64,000 bases of DNA from Zarea fungicola (lineage: Eukaryota; Ascomycota; Sordariomycetes; Hypocreales; Cordycipitaceae): the NCBI GenBank assembly GCA_900169235.1, contig FWCC01000371.1:52403-116402 (forward strand), read 5' to 3'. Under the pieces are notes generated by a model. The model was not told where the DNA came from. It saw only the letters and a list, made by a program, of their open reading frames with translations, and did not search any database. This document shows, one piece after another, positions 1-9,267 of this stretch. The translations under genes were made by a program, and so were the position numbers. Position 1 is the first letter of the stretch. The number at the start of each line of letters is the position of its first letter.

Positions 1-920
1 CCGGTCGCGGGCCAGAACACCACCGCCGCGCCGCAGAGAGAGGAGCAGATCACGCGACAACAGGCGGGAGGACCGCACTCTTCAACGAGAGCGTTCGTCC
101 TCGAGGAGACGCGACGACAGCCGCGCGAGGCGGGACCGTGAGAGAGATCGCAGCCGAAAACGCAGCCGTTCGCGCGACAGGCTGGTGGCGGATAGGTATG
201 ACCATTACGACCCCCGAGCAGCCGCGGCGGCAGCAGCGCGATCACCACCACCTTCACGCCGACGAAGTAGGAGCCGAGACCGTGATCGTGAGCGGGACAG
301 AGACAGGGACAGAGACAGAGATAGGGACCGTGATCGGGACCGTGATCGGGATCGGGATACTAGGGGTCGTGACCGCGATCGTAGAAGCCGCTCCCGCTCC
401 ACGCACCTGCGCACCGCCTCGGCCACTAGAGAGGAGCTGGAGGAGCGCAAGCTGGAAGAGGTCAAGAAGCGTGAAAAGGAGGCCAAGGCGTACCTCGCAG
501 CTCAGAAGGATGCGAGAGAGAAGGGTCTACCTATTCCTGGTGTTGACGACAGACGAGCTAACGGTATGTATTTTCCCCTTGACAATTTCGTCGCAGCAAA
601 CCATTCTTTTTATGTGCCTACAAAAAAGAGACGGGAGGAGAATCTGATGACTAACATGTGTTGTGTGACGTTAAGATGACCGCCGCAGAAGCCGCTCCCG
701 CAGCCGTGGCTACCGTGAGCGTGACAGGGAGCGTGATAGAGACAGAGATGGCGGACGGGATCGCGACCGCGATAGAGATAGAGATCGGGATAGAGATCGG
801 GATAGAGACCGCGACAGGGATCGCGACAGAGACCGGCGTGACAGAAGAGAGAGAAGTACTTCTCGCCGCCGCGACAGGCGAGACCGCAGCCGCAGCAGAC
901 GGCGAAGTCGCAGCCCTTGA
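1..920 (+). CDS. RS/RD-repeat splicing-type protein, 3' part (5' truncated by window)
   Basis: The frame is open from base 2, so only the C-terminal part is present. Exon 1 runs to 563; an intron of 112 nt (GTATGT donor at 564, branch-like ACTAAC, acceptor AG at 675) is followed by exon 2 from 676 to the TGA at 918-920. Joined in phase 1, both exons encode the same low-complexity protein: RS dipeptides, long RD/ED alternations, an Ala-rich patch and a short Glu/Lys-rich helix before the intron, ending in a classic RSRSRRRSRSP-like tail. Such RS/RD domains occur on spliceosomal and mRNA-processing factors in the nucleus. No RNA-binding or PWI domain lies in the visible part, so the family (U1-70K-like, PRP38-like, cyclin L-like and others) cannot be decided. 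There is no ATG in this frame in exon 1, which supports truncation at the window edge. Confidence 0.75.
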
Positions 921-1412
921 AATTTACAAAAGCTGCCGATGGATTTACATTGTAATCATTTGCATGGATGCACTCTCACATTGGGTCATCATTTACACTA
1001 GCTACTTTAATACTCAGGTTGCTGTGATGAGCAGCAACGTTGATGAAGGCATCTACTCTAGAAAGCTTTTCTTGTTAGTTTACATACCTGTGTCAGCCAT
1101 TTGTACCTAAGGACTGGATTAGCAAGACCAAATTACATTTCTCATGAACAGTACAGAATACACAACCAGATTCACTCTTGTCAGATAGGGCCAGACACTT
1201 GATAAACAGGCCATGGACTAGATTACACTGACTTTATTTGTGATTTTATGCATATGGGACATGCAATCAGAACGGGCAGCTCTACTTCTTGCCTTCAACA
1301 TGACTTGTATCTGGGCTGGCTGTGCAAAAGAAAAATTGGCTCCAACACCTGGAAGCCAACAAAGTGAATTCATGGACCGCTGGAACCGGTACCAAAAAAT
1401 GCAAAAAGAAAC
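921..1412. other. 3' flank, no gene seen
   Basis: AT-rich sequence after the RS-protein stop. It should contain that gene's 3' UTR. The short open frames here show no domain or splice support. Confidence 0.5.
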
Positions 1413-1511
1413 AGCTCGAGACCGGGGTCGAACCAGTGACTTCAGGATATGTTGCCGTGGTGGATACCCACTTCACTGCAATCCCGCACTCTACCACTGA
1501 GTTACCCGAGC
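1413..1511 (-). tRNA. tRNA-Cys(GCA), with intron
   Basis: The minus strand folds as a tRNA. The acceptor GCTCGGG pairs with CTCGAGC (one G-U), the D arm is ACTC/GAGT, the anticodon stem is CGGGA/TCCTG around TTGCAG, and the T arm is ACTGG-TTCGACC-CCGGT. The anticodon is GCA. An intron of about 27 nt sits at the canonical 37/38 position, giving a mature length near 72. A T-rich Pol III terminator (TTTCTTTTT) follows the 3' end. The discriminator base is T. It is nearly identical in exon sequence to the tRNA-Cys at 7862-7960, but the introns differ. Confidence 0.92.
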
Positions 1512-1762
1512 TTCGTTGTGGATCATCCACTAAATATCTATGATAAACTTACGGGAACTGGGGCGGCAGTACACTTGGGTCATTTGTAGGCATAACAGCC
1601 CTGGTTTACTACGATGCATGAATAATACTTTTAGCGGGCTATTTCTTATCTACTGGTTTGGACGGCGATGCTGAAATCACTGTCTTTATCCATTCATTTC
1701 ATCTCTGTCTTCACTTTCTTTGCTGGCCTATAAAGAGTGCACAGCTTACTACCATTCTGCTC
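1512..1762. other. upstream flank of tRNA-Cys
   Basis: This is 251 bp between the 5' end of the tRNA gene and the solo LTR. I see no coding or RNA gene in it. Confidence 0.4.
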
Positions 1763-1963
1763 TGTCACAGGCTGGTGCCATGACAGTAGGTTAAGCCTAC
1801 CTCCAGCAGCGTAGCTGCCTCGTACTAGCTATATAGGCTTAACCAGTCAACAATACTGCCGGTATTGTTGATACGAATCCTTTTTGTGGTTTTGGCTTGG
1901 TGGCCAATGACGGTAGAAGTAGCCTGGTTACTGCTTAAGCCCCTGTGGGGTCAATCCGTTACA
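1763..1963. repeat. solo LTR of a retrotransposon, with 5-bp target duplication
   Basis: A 201-bp segment begins TGTCACAG and ends CCGTTACA, so it has TG...CA termini and near-complementary ends. It is flanked by a perfect 5-bp direct repeat, TGCTC at 1758-1762 and TGCTC at 1964-1968. Those are the hallmarks of an LTR insertion that later lost its interior by LTR-LTR recombination. No internal retroelement domains are present. It lies 252 bp upstream of the tRNA-Cys 5' end, within the window known for tRNA-targeting Ty1-type elements in yeast. Whether it belongs to Copia or Gypsy cannot be told from the LTR alone. Confidence 0.8.
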
Positions 1964-2376
1964 TGCTCTAAGCTCCAGCACGGCTGCTAATTAAAACATT
2001 AATAAAAGTGGTGATAAAATAGTAATGCCTAGTTACTAATTAAGGAAGACGAAAACTTCCGTATCGCACCAACCTCCATACACTATCATAACTATAATAG
2101 CACAGATATACGGAATAAAGCAAGAGCAGATGCCAAAGGAGAAGCAAGTAGGTGGGCACCACTAACTGCAAACAACATGGTGCTAACTAGCTGCACGCAA
2201 TAGCAAAGACAAAGGAAAATAGCAATGAGAAACAGCATAACACATCTCTTTTTTTCACTTTACTTCATCCATAAAACAAAAATGAGATTCATCCTTTGCC
2301 ATGTCGAGGCCAGTTCGCGTGCGTACCCACCTGACGATTTCCACCTGTGGGAAAGACACAACTGGCAAAAATGAAA
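1964..2376. other. AT-rich spacer
   Basis: This lies between the solo LTR and the tRNA-Ile gene. It has simple A/T runs and no supported gene. Confidence 0.4.
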
Positions 2377-2475
2377 TGCTCTCGGCAGGGATTGAACCTA
2401 CGACCTTCGCATCACCGATAATACAGATTAACCGTTTTATTAGTACGACGCTCTAACCAACTGAGCTACGAGAGC
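2377..2475 (-). tRNA. tRNA-Ile(AAT), with intron
   Basis: The minus strand gives acceptor GCTCTCG paired with CGAGAGC, D arm GCTC/GAGC with a TTGGTTA loop, anticodon stem TCGTA/TGCGA, and T arm GTAGG-TTCAATC-CCTGC. The mature anticodon loop reads CTAATAA, giving anticodon AAT (Ile; A34 is normally converted to inosine). An intron of about 25 nt interrupts it after position 37. The mature length is about 74 and the discriminator is A. Confidence 0.9.
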
Positions 2476-2721
2476 TGCGCAAGCGCATCTCGTATTGGAC
2501 TATGACGAGTTAGGTCTTAATAATATATATGAAGTAATCTGGATATGGCGAACGTGGAGACTCACTTGAATGACAAGTGACGGTTAGGGATACATTGGCA
2601 TAGAATGTACCTAAACAATAAAATAGTATGCACTGGTTTTAAGAAAGTCATAAGATTAATAAGATAGCTTTTTTTAATTTAAATATAAAACCATAAGAGA
2701 CAATTAGTTGGTGTTAAAAGG

Positions 2722-2882
2722 GCTGGTACGATCGATCACACGATGTTACGATGCATGGGCTGAGAAGTGGTGCTTGCAGCATGTATGCACATTGTATTTT
2801 AATGATATTTAAAATCTAGCACGGCTAGGGGAGGAATTCCGGATACAGCTACTATCATGGCCTGACTTTTATCACATCCATG
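2722..2882. repeat. dispersed repeat, copy 1 (LTR-like)
   Basis: A diverged copy of this block occurs at 56057-56268. Shared landmarks in the same order are GCTGGTACGATC, GTTACGAT, AATCTAGC followed by GGGGAGGAATTC, and a CATGRCCTGACTTT block. The shared order over more than 110 bp with indels indicates common descent from a mobile element. It starts about 247 bp upstream of the tRNA-Ile 5' end. I see no clear target duplication. Confidence 0.55.
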
Positions 2883-2931
2883 TTCGAAACAACTCTCACT
2901 TTATAAGAACACCAGCCCATATAAAGTCGCT

Positions 2932-3195
2932 ATGCCAGTGACCATCGCCGCTGGCGTCCTCTTCGTTCTATGTATCATTTTCCCCAATACCTAATGAGAC
3001 AATGTGACTACTGGGTAACTATGCATTGCCCTCATAGAAATTATGGCACATCGAGACGCGGCACACTGGACCGCGGCCGTAATTCCTGTAGTCCGTGCTC
3101 TCCAAAGCCTTCAGGAGCCAACGATCAGAGGCTTCGCGGGTACAGTGCCCAATAAAAAGGCCGCCGTGCGCGGCCTCTTTCTAGTCACTAACTAG
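2932..3195 (+). other. two small ORFs, possibly remnants of one secreted-peptide gene
   Basis: A CATATAAA box at about 2918 precedes an ATG at 2932 that opens a 20-codon, signal-peptide-like hydrophobic ORF (stop at 2992). A second 50-codon ORF (3043-3195, ATG start) has markedly higher GC content than its surroundings and a protein-like composition. No clean intron joins them in frame. They could be exons whose splice sites decayed, or chance ORFs. I do not recognise the family. Confidence 0.2.
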
Positions 3196-3539
3196 TGGTG
3201 TGTTGACTCAACCATACACTGTCCTGCTCACACCAATATGAGACAAATGCGCCAAAAACTGAAGCCTTTTCACACCGCCGCCTCGTCGTTGACTGACAAA
3301 CTAAATTGCAAAGGGGTTGGTTACTCTAGTCTAGATGATTTCTAGTATCAGTATAAGCCTTTGTCAGTGCAGTAGACCATTACTTTGTTTGTATCTAGTA
3401 GAACGTATAAGAGCCGGCCCTTTCTCCAACTTGCTGAAAACAGTTGACCAAACCACCAAAAGTATATTCAACCCACACCTTCCGCCCAACATACGAGGTT
3501 CGTTCTTTAGCGATTTATACTATATTGCTACAGGACCTA

Positions 3540-3811
3540 ATGATGAAACCATATTATATGATGCATTTCTTACACTGCTTAGTTCTGATTCTGGCTGCAG
3601 TGCGTTTTGGGCTTGCGACACCTTCCACTTACAGTCAAAATGATCTTAATGAATACTGCACAAAAGACGGCTTAAATCCTGGGCCAGATTGCACTAATTA
3701 TGTGACTGCGGGCTCGGCATAGGCACCTTACTTAACTGTCCTGTCACCCTCAAGTTCAACCTTAAAACGAGTCAATGTGATGAGGCGACAAATGTCAAGT
3801 GTTACGATTAA
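3540..3811 (+). pseudogene. secreted CBM14-type chitin-binding protein, frameshifted
   Basis: An ATG pair at 3540/3543 starts a signal-peptide-like segment (hydrophobic LVLILAAV core) followed by the first half of a peritrophin-A/CBM14 domain with Cys, DG and Cys spaced as in that family. The frame closes at the TAG at 3720-3722. The second half of the domain, with its CP, FN, CD and final VKC landmarks, continues without interruption in another frame to the TAA at 3809-3811. A single missing base near 3700-3706 explains the break. CBM14 domains bind chitin; in plant-pathogenic fungi such secreted lectins (the Avr4 class) shield hyphal walls. An alternative 53-nt intron (GTGACT...CTCAAG, with a CTTAAC branch) is possible but would delete conserved cysteines. 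Sequencing error cannot be excluded. Confidence 0.6.
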
Positions 3812-3928
3812 CTACAACAAGGTCTTGTCGCTATATATAATGCTATTACACCTACTATTGTTGCTAGAATCACTTCAACAGCCCTTAACCTTTTGCCCCG
3901 TGATCTGACGGCATAGGCGTTTGCCACA

Positions 3929-4264
3929 CTAACAATCATAGAAGCAAATCATGCCATTAGCCGCACTATTCAAATAGGTGTTACCATCACCAACCGTCTG
4001 TAATTCCTCGTGGCATTGACTATCGCGGTAGATAATGCAGGAGACCGTGTGAGGGCCGTCGCCCTTCCACAAGTGAGTCTGGTAGAAGGTTGAATATTGA
4101 TAACAGTTGCCGTTGCAGGTAGGCACATATGAAGCAAGGACATTATCTTCTCCATCCATTACCCAGACACATTCTTGGGCGGCATTACAATCCCCGGCAA
4201 GTGCTCCTCGAGTAAGGAGGATGAATATGCAAGAGTGAATTACCTTCATCGTAACTTGTATCAT
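3929..4264 (-). CDS. small secreted cysteine-rich protein A
   Basis: This 111-aa intronless ORF has an ATG at 4264 and a second ATG at 4249 that better fits a signal peptide (MKV followed by a hydrophobic stretch ending ALA). The mature part has eight cysteines spaced C-x5-C-x17-C-x3-C-x21-C-x7-C-x22-C-x3-C, consistent with four disulphides. It shares this spacing and the landmarks Y.P.C, CY.YS.F, C.IY.D and VGD with the gene at 5671-5997, so the two are paralogues. I do not recognise a named domain. Small size, secretion signal, cysteine richness and a repeat-rich setting fit a candidate effector or extracellular peptide, but the function is unknown. Confidence 0.72.
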   Translation of the reverse strand: MIQVTMKVIHSCIFILLTRGALAGDCNAAQECVWVMDGEDNVLASYVPTCNGNCYQYSTFYQTHLWKGDGPHTVSCIIYRDSQCHEELQTVGDGNTYLNSAANGMICFYDC

Positions 4265-5670
4265 TTAGCAGGTTGCTCTTTATAAGCGAAAGTAAGACTA
4301 TACTTACAGGTAGACAATATAATATGCTTTATTACACAGTATTTAGTAGAATAATAAACGGTACATAGAGTTAACTAGGGGATGGCTTATTGACATTCTA
4401 GCATGTTAATAAAAGAAATCAAAGTTAAGGTTTAAGAAACTACTAAATATATATACTTGAAGCTTGAAACTGGTGTGGGGTAAGATAAAAAGTACATCAG
4501 CCATAACTACATAGTGCAGCATAACAGATATGGATAGAGTCAGCTTACACCATATCTCAAGGTAATTGGTAATGCATCACATAGATGGTCATGGCGGCCT
4601 AGGGAGCAGCAGCAGAACTGGGAATTTTGTGTAGGGGAGGGTTTAGTTGATTAACAATCTGCAAATACGGTTAGTGGGTGGCAACAATTATAGGACCCGG
4701 TAATTACTTGGTTTAATGCCACCTCTATATAATGCGGTTCGCGCAATTTATCGCGACAGCGGCTAATTCGAAAACGTTATCTCTCCTACAAATATCCTCT
4801 GGCCGACCAAGTACCAGTCCTAACACAAGCTAGCGCTTACAGAAAAGGCTCGTTATTGTGCCGAGATGCGTGTCGGGCTATTTATCCGTGCTTTACTTGT
4901 AAGCACTTGCTGTTGGCATCACTTTCGCGGCATTCCAAGCTGGCCTGGGGGAGTCATAACGTACGAACCGAGCGGTCTGACACTATGTTAATCGAGGAAA
5001 ATAAAGGTAGAGCGTTTCTCGGTTAATCGGCAACTACATAGCAACCTTTTGTGATTATCGGTAGCAATACAGTACAGTGCCTACTACAAATATAGAATAA
5101 TAAAGAAAAAAAGAAAATAGTCATAGATAATTGCTACGCTGCTCCTCGGTCTTAGCTCCAAGTAACTCGCATAGAGAATCAGGTATTTTGTACAATAGAT
5201 GGCACTTAGGGTTTGCTGACTCTCTGCTATGGCGTAACATCCTCGGTCAGATGCTGAATCTTTTAAGCCGTCGGATGAATTCTGTACCATTTTGCCTGAT
5301 TTGCATTATAGGTGGTGTAATAATGGCGCCAATGGACTATTGGGCTAGAGTTTAATCTCATAGTTTGAATGCAAATGCTCTAGTAGTTCTATTTCTAGCT
5401 CTCTACTAAATAGACTACTGTACTTCAAGTATTCCTTAGGCATCTTTATTATAGCTTTAGGCTCTTTAGTAATTATATATATTCGCTGTTTAGTATGATC
5501 CTGATTGTATTCTTCAGTGCTTTCTTGTCAGAATAGAAAATAGTAAAAGAATACTAAAGATAAGCAAGGTTATAAAAGAGTATTTAGCTATGTGATATGC
5601 ACATAAGAATAGGTAAATCTACTTAATTCATACTTTCAATTGCCTTTAGTACCATTAAAAGTGGTCGATT
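4265..5670. other. AT-rich gene-free spacer
   Basis: This is 1.4 kb between the two paralogous secreted-protein genes and should include both promoters or 3' ends. It is rich in TA steps and A/T runs, especially 5380-5650. Open frames here lack motifs and look like chance or decayed transposon sequence. Confidence 0.4.
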
Positions 5671-5997
5671 TTAACAGTTAGCGTAGCACTTCATGCTTTG
5701 CGCGACGCCATCGAGGTCTTGCAAACCTCCTAGGTCTCCAACATTCTGCATAAAGTTACTACAATTAGTATCATAATAGATAGCACAAGCCGCGCCATCA
5801 TTAACCCCCTGTCCGCTGTTTATAATAACACCTTGAAATGAAGAGTACTCATAGCAGACGCCTGAACAGTCAGGTATGTAGTCTGTATAGACGTGACCAA
5901 ATTCGTCGGTAAGTGCTACACAAGGGTCTCGCGCCTTGCAAGGTTGGGCGGAAACGCCATGAACAGCGAGAGCGAGGTATAAGTAGTTCACCTTCAT
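5671..5997 (-). CDS. small secreted cysteine-rich protein B (paralogue of A)
   Basis: This is 108 aa, intronless, with the ATG at 5997. An N-terminal hydrophobic segment (LYLALAVHGVSA) is a good signal peptide. The mature region has eight cysteines at C-x5-C-x17-C-x3-C-x22-C-x7-C-x24-C-x3-C, matching protein A apart from small loop length changes. Strand and orientation are the same as gene A, about 1.4 kb apart, so a local duplication followed by strong divergence is likely. Function is unknown. Confidence 0.75.
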   Translation of the reverse strand: MKVNYLYLALAVHGVSAQPCKARDPCVALTDEFGHVYTDYIPDCSGVCYEYSSFQGVIINSGQGVNDGAACAIYYDTNCSNFMQNVGDLGGLQDLDGVAQSMKCYANC

Positions 5998-6575
5998 AGT
6001 GAACTATAATGTCAAGTTAATTACTAAAGCCGTAATATAGGGATAAGAATTAGCTGACTTGGCGTGGTCAAGGTTTAAAATCTTGTAGGATAATCTTGAA
6101 GTTCATTTATGTCTTTAGACTCTATTATTTTGTCCTGGAACTCTGCCAAGGTAGGGATAAAGCTTTATATATTTTCTTTACAGACTAAATTCCGTAGAGC
6201 GGCTGCTAATGCACACCTAAGCATACACAAAACTATGACCTTGGGCCTAGAATGGTCGTCGAGATGGCTAGCTTGAAACGCAGGCTGCGCTTTTTAAAGA
6301 CTGTATTACATTACGGGCCGCGTAGATGCATACACATCGATTTGCCACGTAAGCTCCAAGCCGACTACTCGACCCTGACATATGGAGCCTGGTGATTAGC
6401 CTTCACTAATACGAATTTCCTAATATCGGCACTGAATGCGAAATGTCAAGTCGGCCTTGGGTCGTGCAATCCAGTCAGCACTAGAGACTATATAACATCA
6501 TGGACCTTTTATTATTAATAGTATATATATCCTTCAACAAATTCTGATTCTGGGTTTATCCTGCAATAGACGCCT
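5998..6575. other. spacer, no gene seen
   Basis: Upstream flank of secreted protein B. No supported ORF, tRNA or repeat pair was recognised. Confidence 0.35.
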
Positions 6576-6874
6576 TTATCCCCAAAGGATTCGTTGGAGC
6601 TCATGGAGGGAGCTGCCATCTGCTTTGCTGAAATGTTTCTTTCCCTGGCCTTCAAAGTCAAGGGTGAAGCATATCAATAGGTCTTCAACTTTATCCTTTA
6701 GGTCAGTATAGTATTGTATTGCATATTTAAGGGCTCTTTGGATTTTGTCTCTTGGTTTGCTATCAATGGTGCTCTTAAATATTGTTTAATGATAGCCTGG
6801 GGTTGAGGAGGTGCTGGGCCGCCCGGGGGGCCAAGGTTAGCTGCCTTACTACTGTCCGCTAGTGTTGATGCCAT
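6576..6874 (-). pseudogene. degenerate ORF, possibly retrotransposon gag-like
   Basis: On the minus strand an ATG at 6874 opens a Gly/Pro-rich N-terminus (GPPGGPAPPQP). About 30 codons later the coding look moves into another frame, which reads a charged, helix-rich segment of about 67 residues to a TAA at 6576-6578. A frame change of this kind is typical of dead transposon genes. Composition resembles the N-terminal part of fungal retroelement capsid proteins, but no diagnostic zinc knuckle or protease is seen, so the assignment is weak. Confidence 0.3.
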
Positions 6875-7282
6875 CGTCGTTCATGATTATTGGGTTTTTT
6901 TGTTCCTGAGGTTCAAGCAAGTTGTGCGTACGAGCTTGGGGCAGGAATTGACACGAGTTGTGGAAAGGAGGAAAGAGGTTAATGGGTTGTCCTGCTGGGT
7001 TTTACATATGATTAGAATGTGAGGCGTTATCGGTTGACAATTGCTCAAATTTAGAATCTAAAGCAGAAATTTTTCTCTTGTGAATGGCGATACGAAGATA
7101 AAGGGCTAGAGTGGTAGCATAGGAAGCAGCGGAAGCCTCTCCAGTTAAATTGTTCAATTAGCACGTTTAGTTCTCTTATATGAGGAGTTCCCGTCTCTTC
7201 TTTAGTTACCTAGCTGTTCTGTTGTTTGGTAACCGTAATTGCAAACCACTGATTAGTGGTGGAATCACAAGGTTGCCAAGGG

Positions 7283-7671
7283 TGTAACGGACATCACAGT
7301 GCGTTCTGTACGGGGGTATTGCTTCTGGTATTGATTATGTTGTATCACAGCTAGCTAGGCTTCACCCACAACCTCTTATACCTATTAGAATTAATAGTCT
7401 GCCTAAGCGGTCTGAACGGCATATGTCACAGGTGGCAAGCCGCCACCAGTGGTGGCTTGAACATCTTAAATAACAGTGTCATAGCCACTAGCTAGATAGA
7501 ACAATCAACAACTATTCTACTACTTCTTGCTGCATACTATGACAGTGAGGATTATAGTAGTGACGAATCCTGCTGGCTATCTTGATAGTTAAGATCAGTA
7601 TATCGCTAATCCTAGCGATAGCCCCGTTAGACTTGGTTCCTAGCAAACCATAACGAGAGGACCCTGTGACG
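7283..7671. repeat. candidate LTR, no target duplication
   Basis: The segment begins TGTAACGGA, the exact complement of the TCCGTTACA end of the solo LTR at 1763-1963. It ends ACCCTGTGACG, close to the complement of that LTR's TGTCACAG start. Interiors are only loosely alike and lengths differ (389 versus 201 bp). No flanking 5-bp repeat is visible. It could be an old, opposite-orientation relative. Its end lies about 190 bp upstream of the tRNA-Cys at 7862. Confidence 0.35.
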
Positions 7672-7861
7672 TCTGACGCTCTTGCTCACTGGAGAAATTG
7701 TAGAAGAGGCATTAAAGTAGCTATGAATAACTAAGGCTATGTCCAGTATAATGGAAAAAAATAAGATGCACCGTGATAGACTGTGATGGACTATTTTGGC
7801 TGTTGTCTAATAACTTCTAAAAGTCTATATATTGTAATTATTTCTCCCGCCTTCACATTCG

Positions 7862-7960
7862 GCTCGGGTAACTCAGTGGTAGAGTGCGGGATTGCAGTGG
7901 AGTGGGTATTCATCTCTGCAAAATATCCTGAAGTCGTTGGTTCGACCCCGGCCTCGAGCT
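7862..7960 (+). tRNA. tRNA-Cys(GCA), with intron
   Basis: Acceptor GCTCGGG/CTCGAGC, D arm ACTC/GAGT, anticodon stem CGGGA/TCCTG with loop TTGCAG, and T arm GTTGG-TTCGACC-CCGGC form a complete cloverleaf. The anticodon is GCA and an intron of about 27 nt follows position 37. A run of eight T (7964-7971) just after the gene is a strong Pol III terminator. It is a second copy of the tRNA-Cys at 1413-1511, in the opposite orientation. Confidence 0.93.
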
Positions 7961-9176
7961 TCTTTTTTTTGTCTTTTTACTTTCTTGCCATAGAAAGTCT
8001 TTTTTTAGTTGGTCGATAGTTACGATAAGAGTATTATCAATCATCAAGCTGCCAGTTCATAAGCTAACTAGCTGTTTGAGGCAACGTGCTGACTCTCTTG
8101 GTTTGCCAGGCTTATAAGCGTCGCCGACTTCTCCTGCATCAGTTCGGCAAGGACTGAAACGCTGCATATGTCGAGGAACCTGTAAATATTGAAAATATGG
8201 CGCCATCAGACAAGTTGTACTCGATGATAGATACCATCTTACTGGGTGTAGCCCCCCACAAATGCTCAAGCCAATGCTCACTAACGCAGCGCTGAGCGAA
8301 CACATCATCTAAGTGACAGATTAGTTACAGCACGAAAGTACAAGGAAACGAGAGCCAGAATCAGGGTAAAACTATGGAATAGAGGCTATTGCTATGCTAG
8401 TAACGGTAAGATAATATAACAAGAAGTGGGTAATCTATCTAGCGGCCCAGGTATCATCTTGCTCTAGACGGTGGAACCTAGACCAACATCAATGTTACAA
8501 GGCATGCCGATAATCTCGATAGATGCAGACTGATAGTTTCATCATTGCTGATAATTACCGTCTGTTTACTATTGAAAAAAAAAAATTCTGCAAGCCAGAC
8601 CAAATGTGGCGGCTATGAACTGTTCTGTCGGACACAATATTCTTCAGCCAAAGGAACCGAGTCTGTATATTCATGAGGCTTGGCCAAAAGCAGAGGTGGC
8701 TATTCTTCGAGGACTACGATTCCAAGACTTGGCGAAGCAAATCGTGGCTGGAAAACTAATGGCGGAATAAAGCCACGTACGATTGATTCTACGATCCACT
8801 TGAGTCTTGACATGGCGAGAAAAATCGGATAGCAGCAAACCGGCTTGCTTTGGAAGTCTGTTGCCTGGATTGTCTTTCGGGGACATTAGTCCATCCGAGT
8901 CTGAGAGATATGAACTACGTTATGGTCGGCATCACATATAAACCAGGCATCCGTATGTTCCGGTATGCGTGAATTTCGACGCTTTGGTTCTTGTGCCCTC
9001 TCCTTCTACTCCCCTGGAGTGGGCGGTCACCGGTGGGCGGCAGGGTCTCGCCATACAGGACTTTTATTAACTCGTCTCCACGCTGAGACTGGTAGGACAT
9101 TAATACACTTAAATGCCGGCGCTCGTTAATGCAAGTCAGATGTAAGTGGAGCTGGTGTTTATACGAGAAGCAAAAG
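7961..9176. other. spacer with one short orphan ORF
   Basis: No full gene is seen. A 51-codon ATG ORF at 8615-8770 (+) has a protein-like second half (LRGLRFQDLAKQI) that faintly recalls a helix of cyanase, but nothing else of that enzyme follows. It is best treated as chance or a relic. Confidence 0.3.
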
Positions 9177-9184
9177 TATATATA
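9177..9184 (+). promoter_or_regulatory. TATA box of secreted protein C
   Basis: TATATATA lies 84 bp upstream of the ATG at 9268, a normal spacing for a strongly regulated fungal promoter. Confidence 0.55.
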
Positions 9185-9267
9185 GCAGCTGTCCCTTCCT
9201 CGGTCTTGATGAGGTCAACCCACTACAAGATACTCTTTTAGTTCCAACCTCATAACATTCTGCAGTA

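Noticed and set aside
205..647. Overlapping frames in the RS/RD repeat, including an antisense Arg/Ser-rich frame
   Set aside because: Low-complexity repeats open several frames at once; only the frame continuing across the intron keeps the RS/RD pattern to a sensible end.
3703..3755. 53-nt intron as explanation for the CBM14 frame change
   Set aside because: The donor is weak and removal would delete conserved domain residues that remain in frame after a one-base shift.
7424..7671. Shorter LTR starting at TGTCACAGG (7424)
   Set aside because: No target duplication; the longer 7283 start pairs better with the known LTR ends, though that too is weak.
8615..8770. Possible cyanase fragment
   Set aside because: Only one short helix-like segment is suggestive and the conserved catalytic part does not follow.
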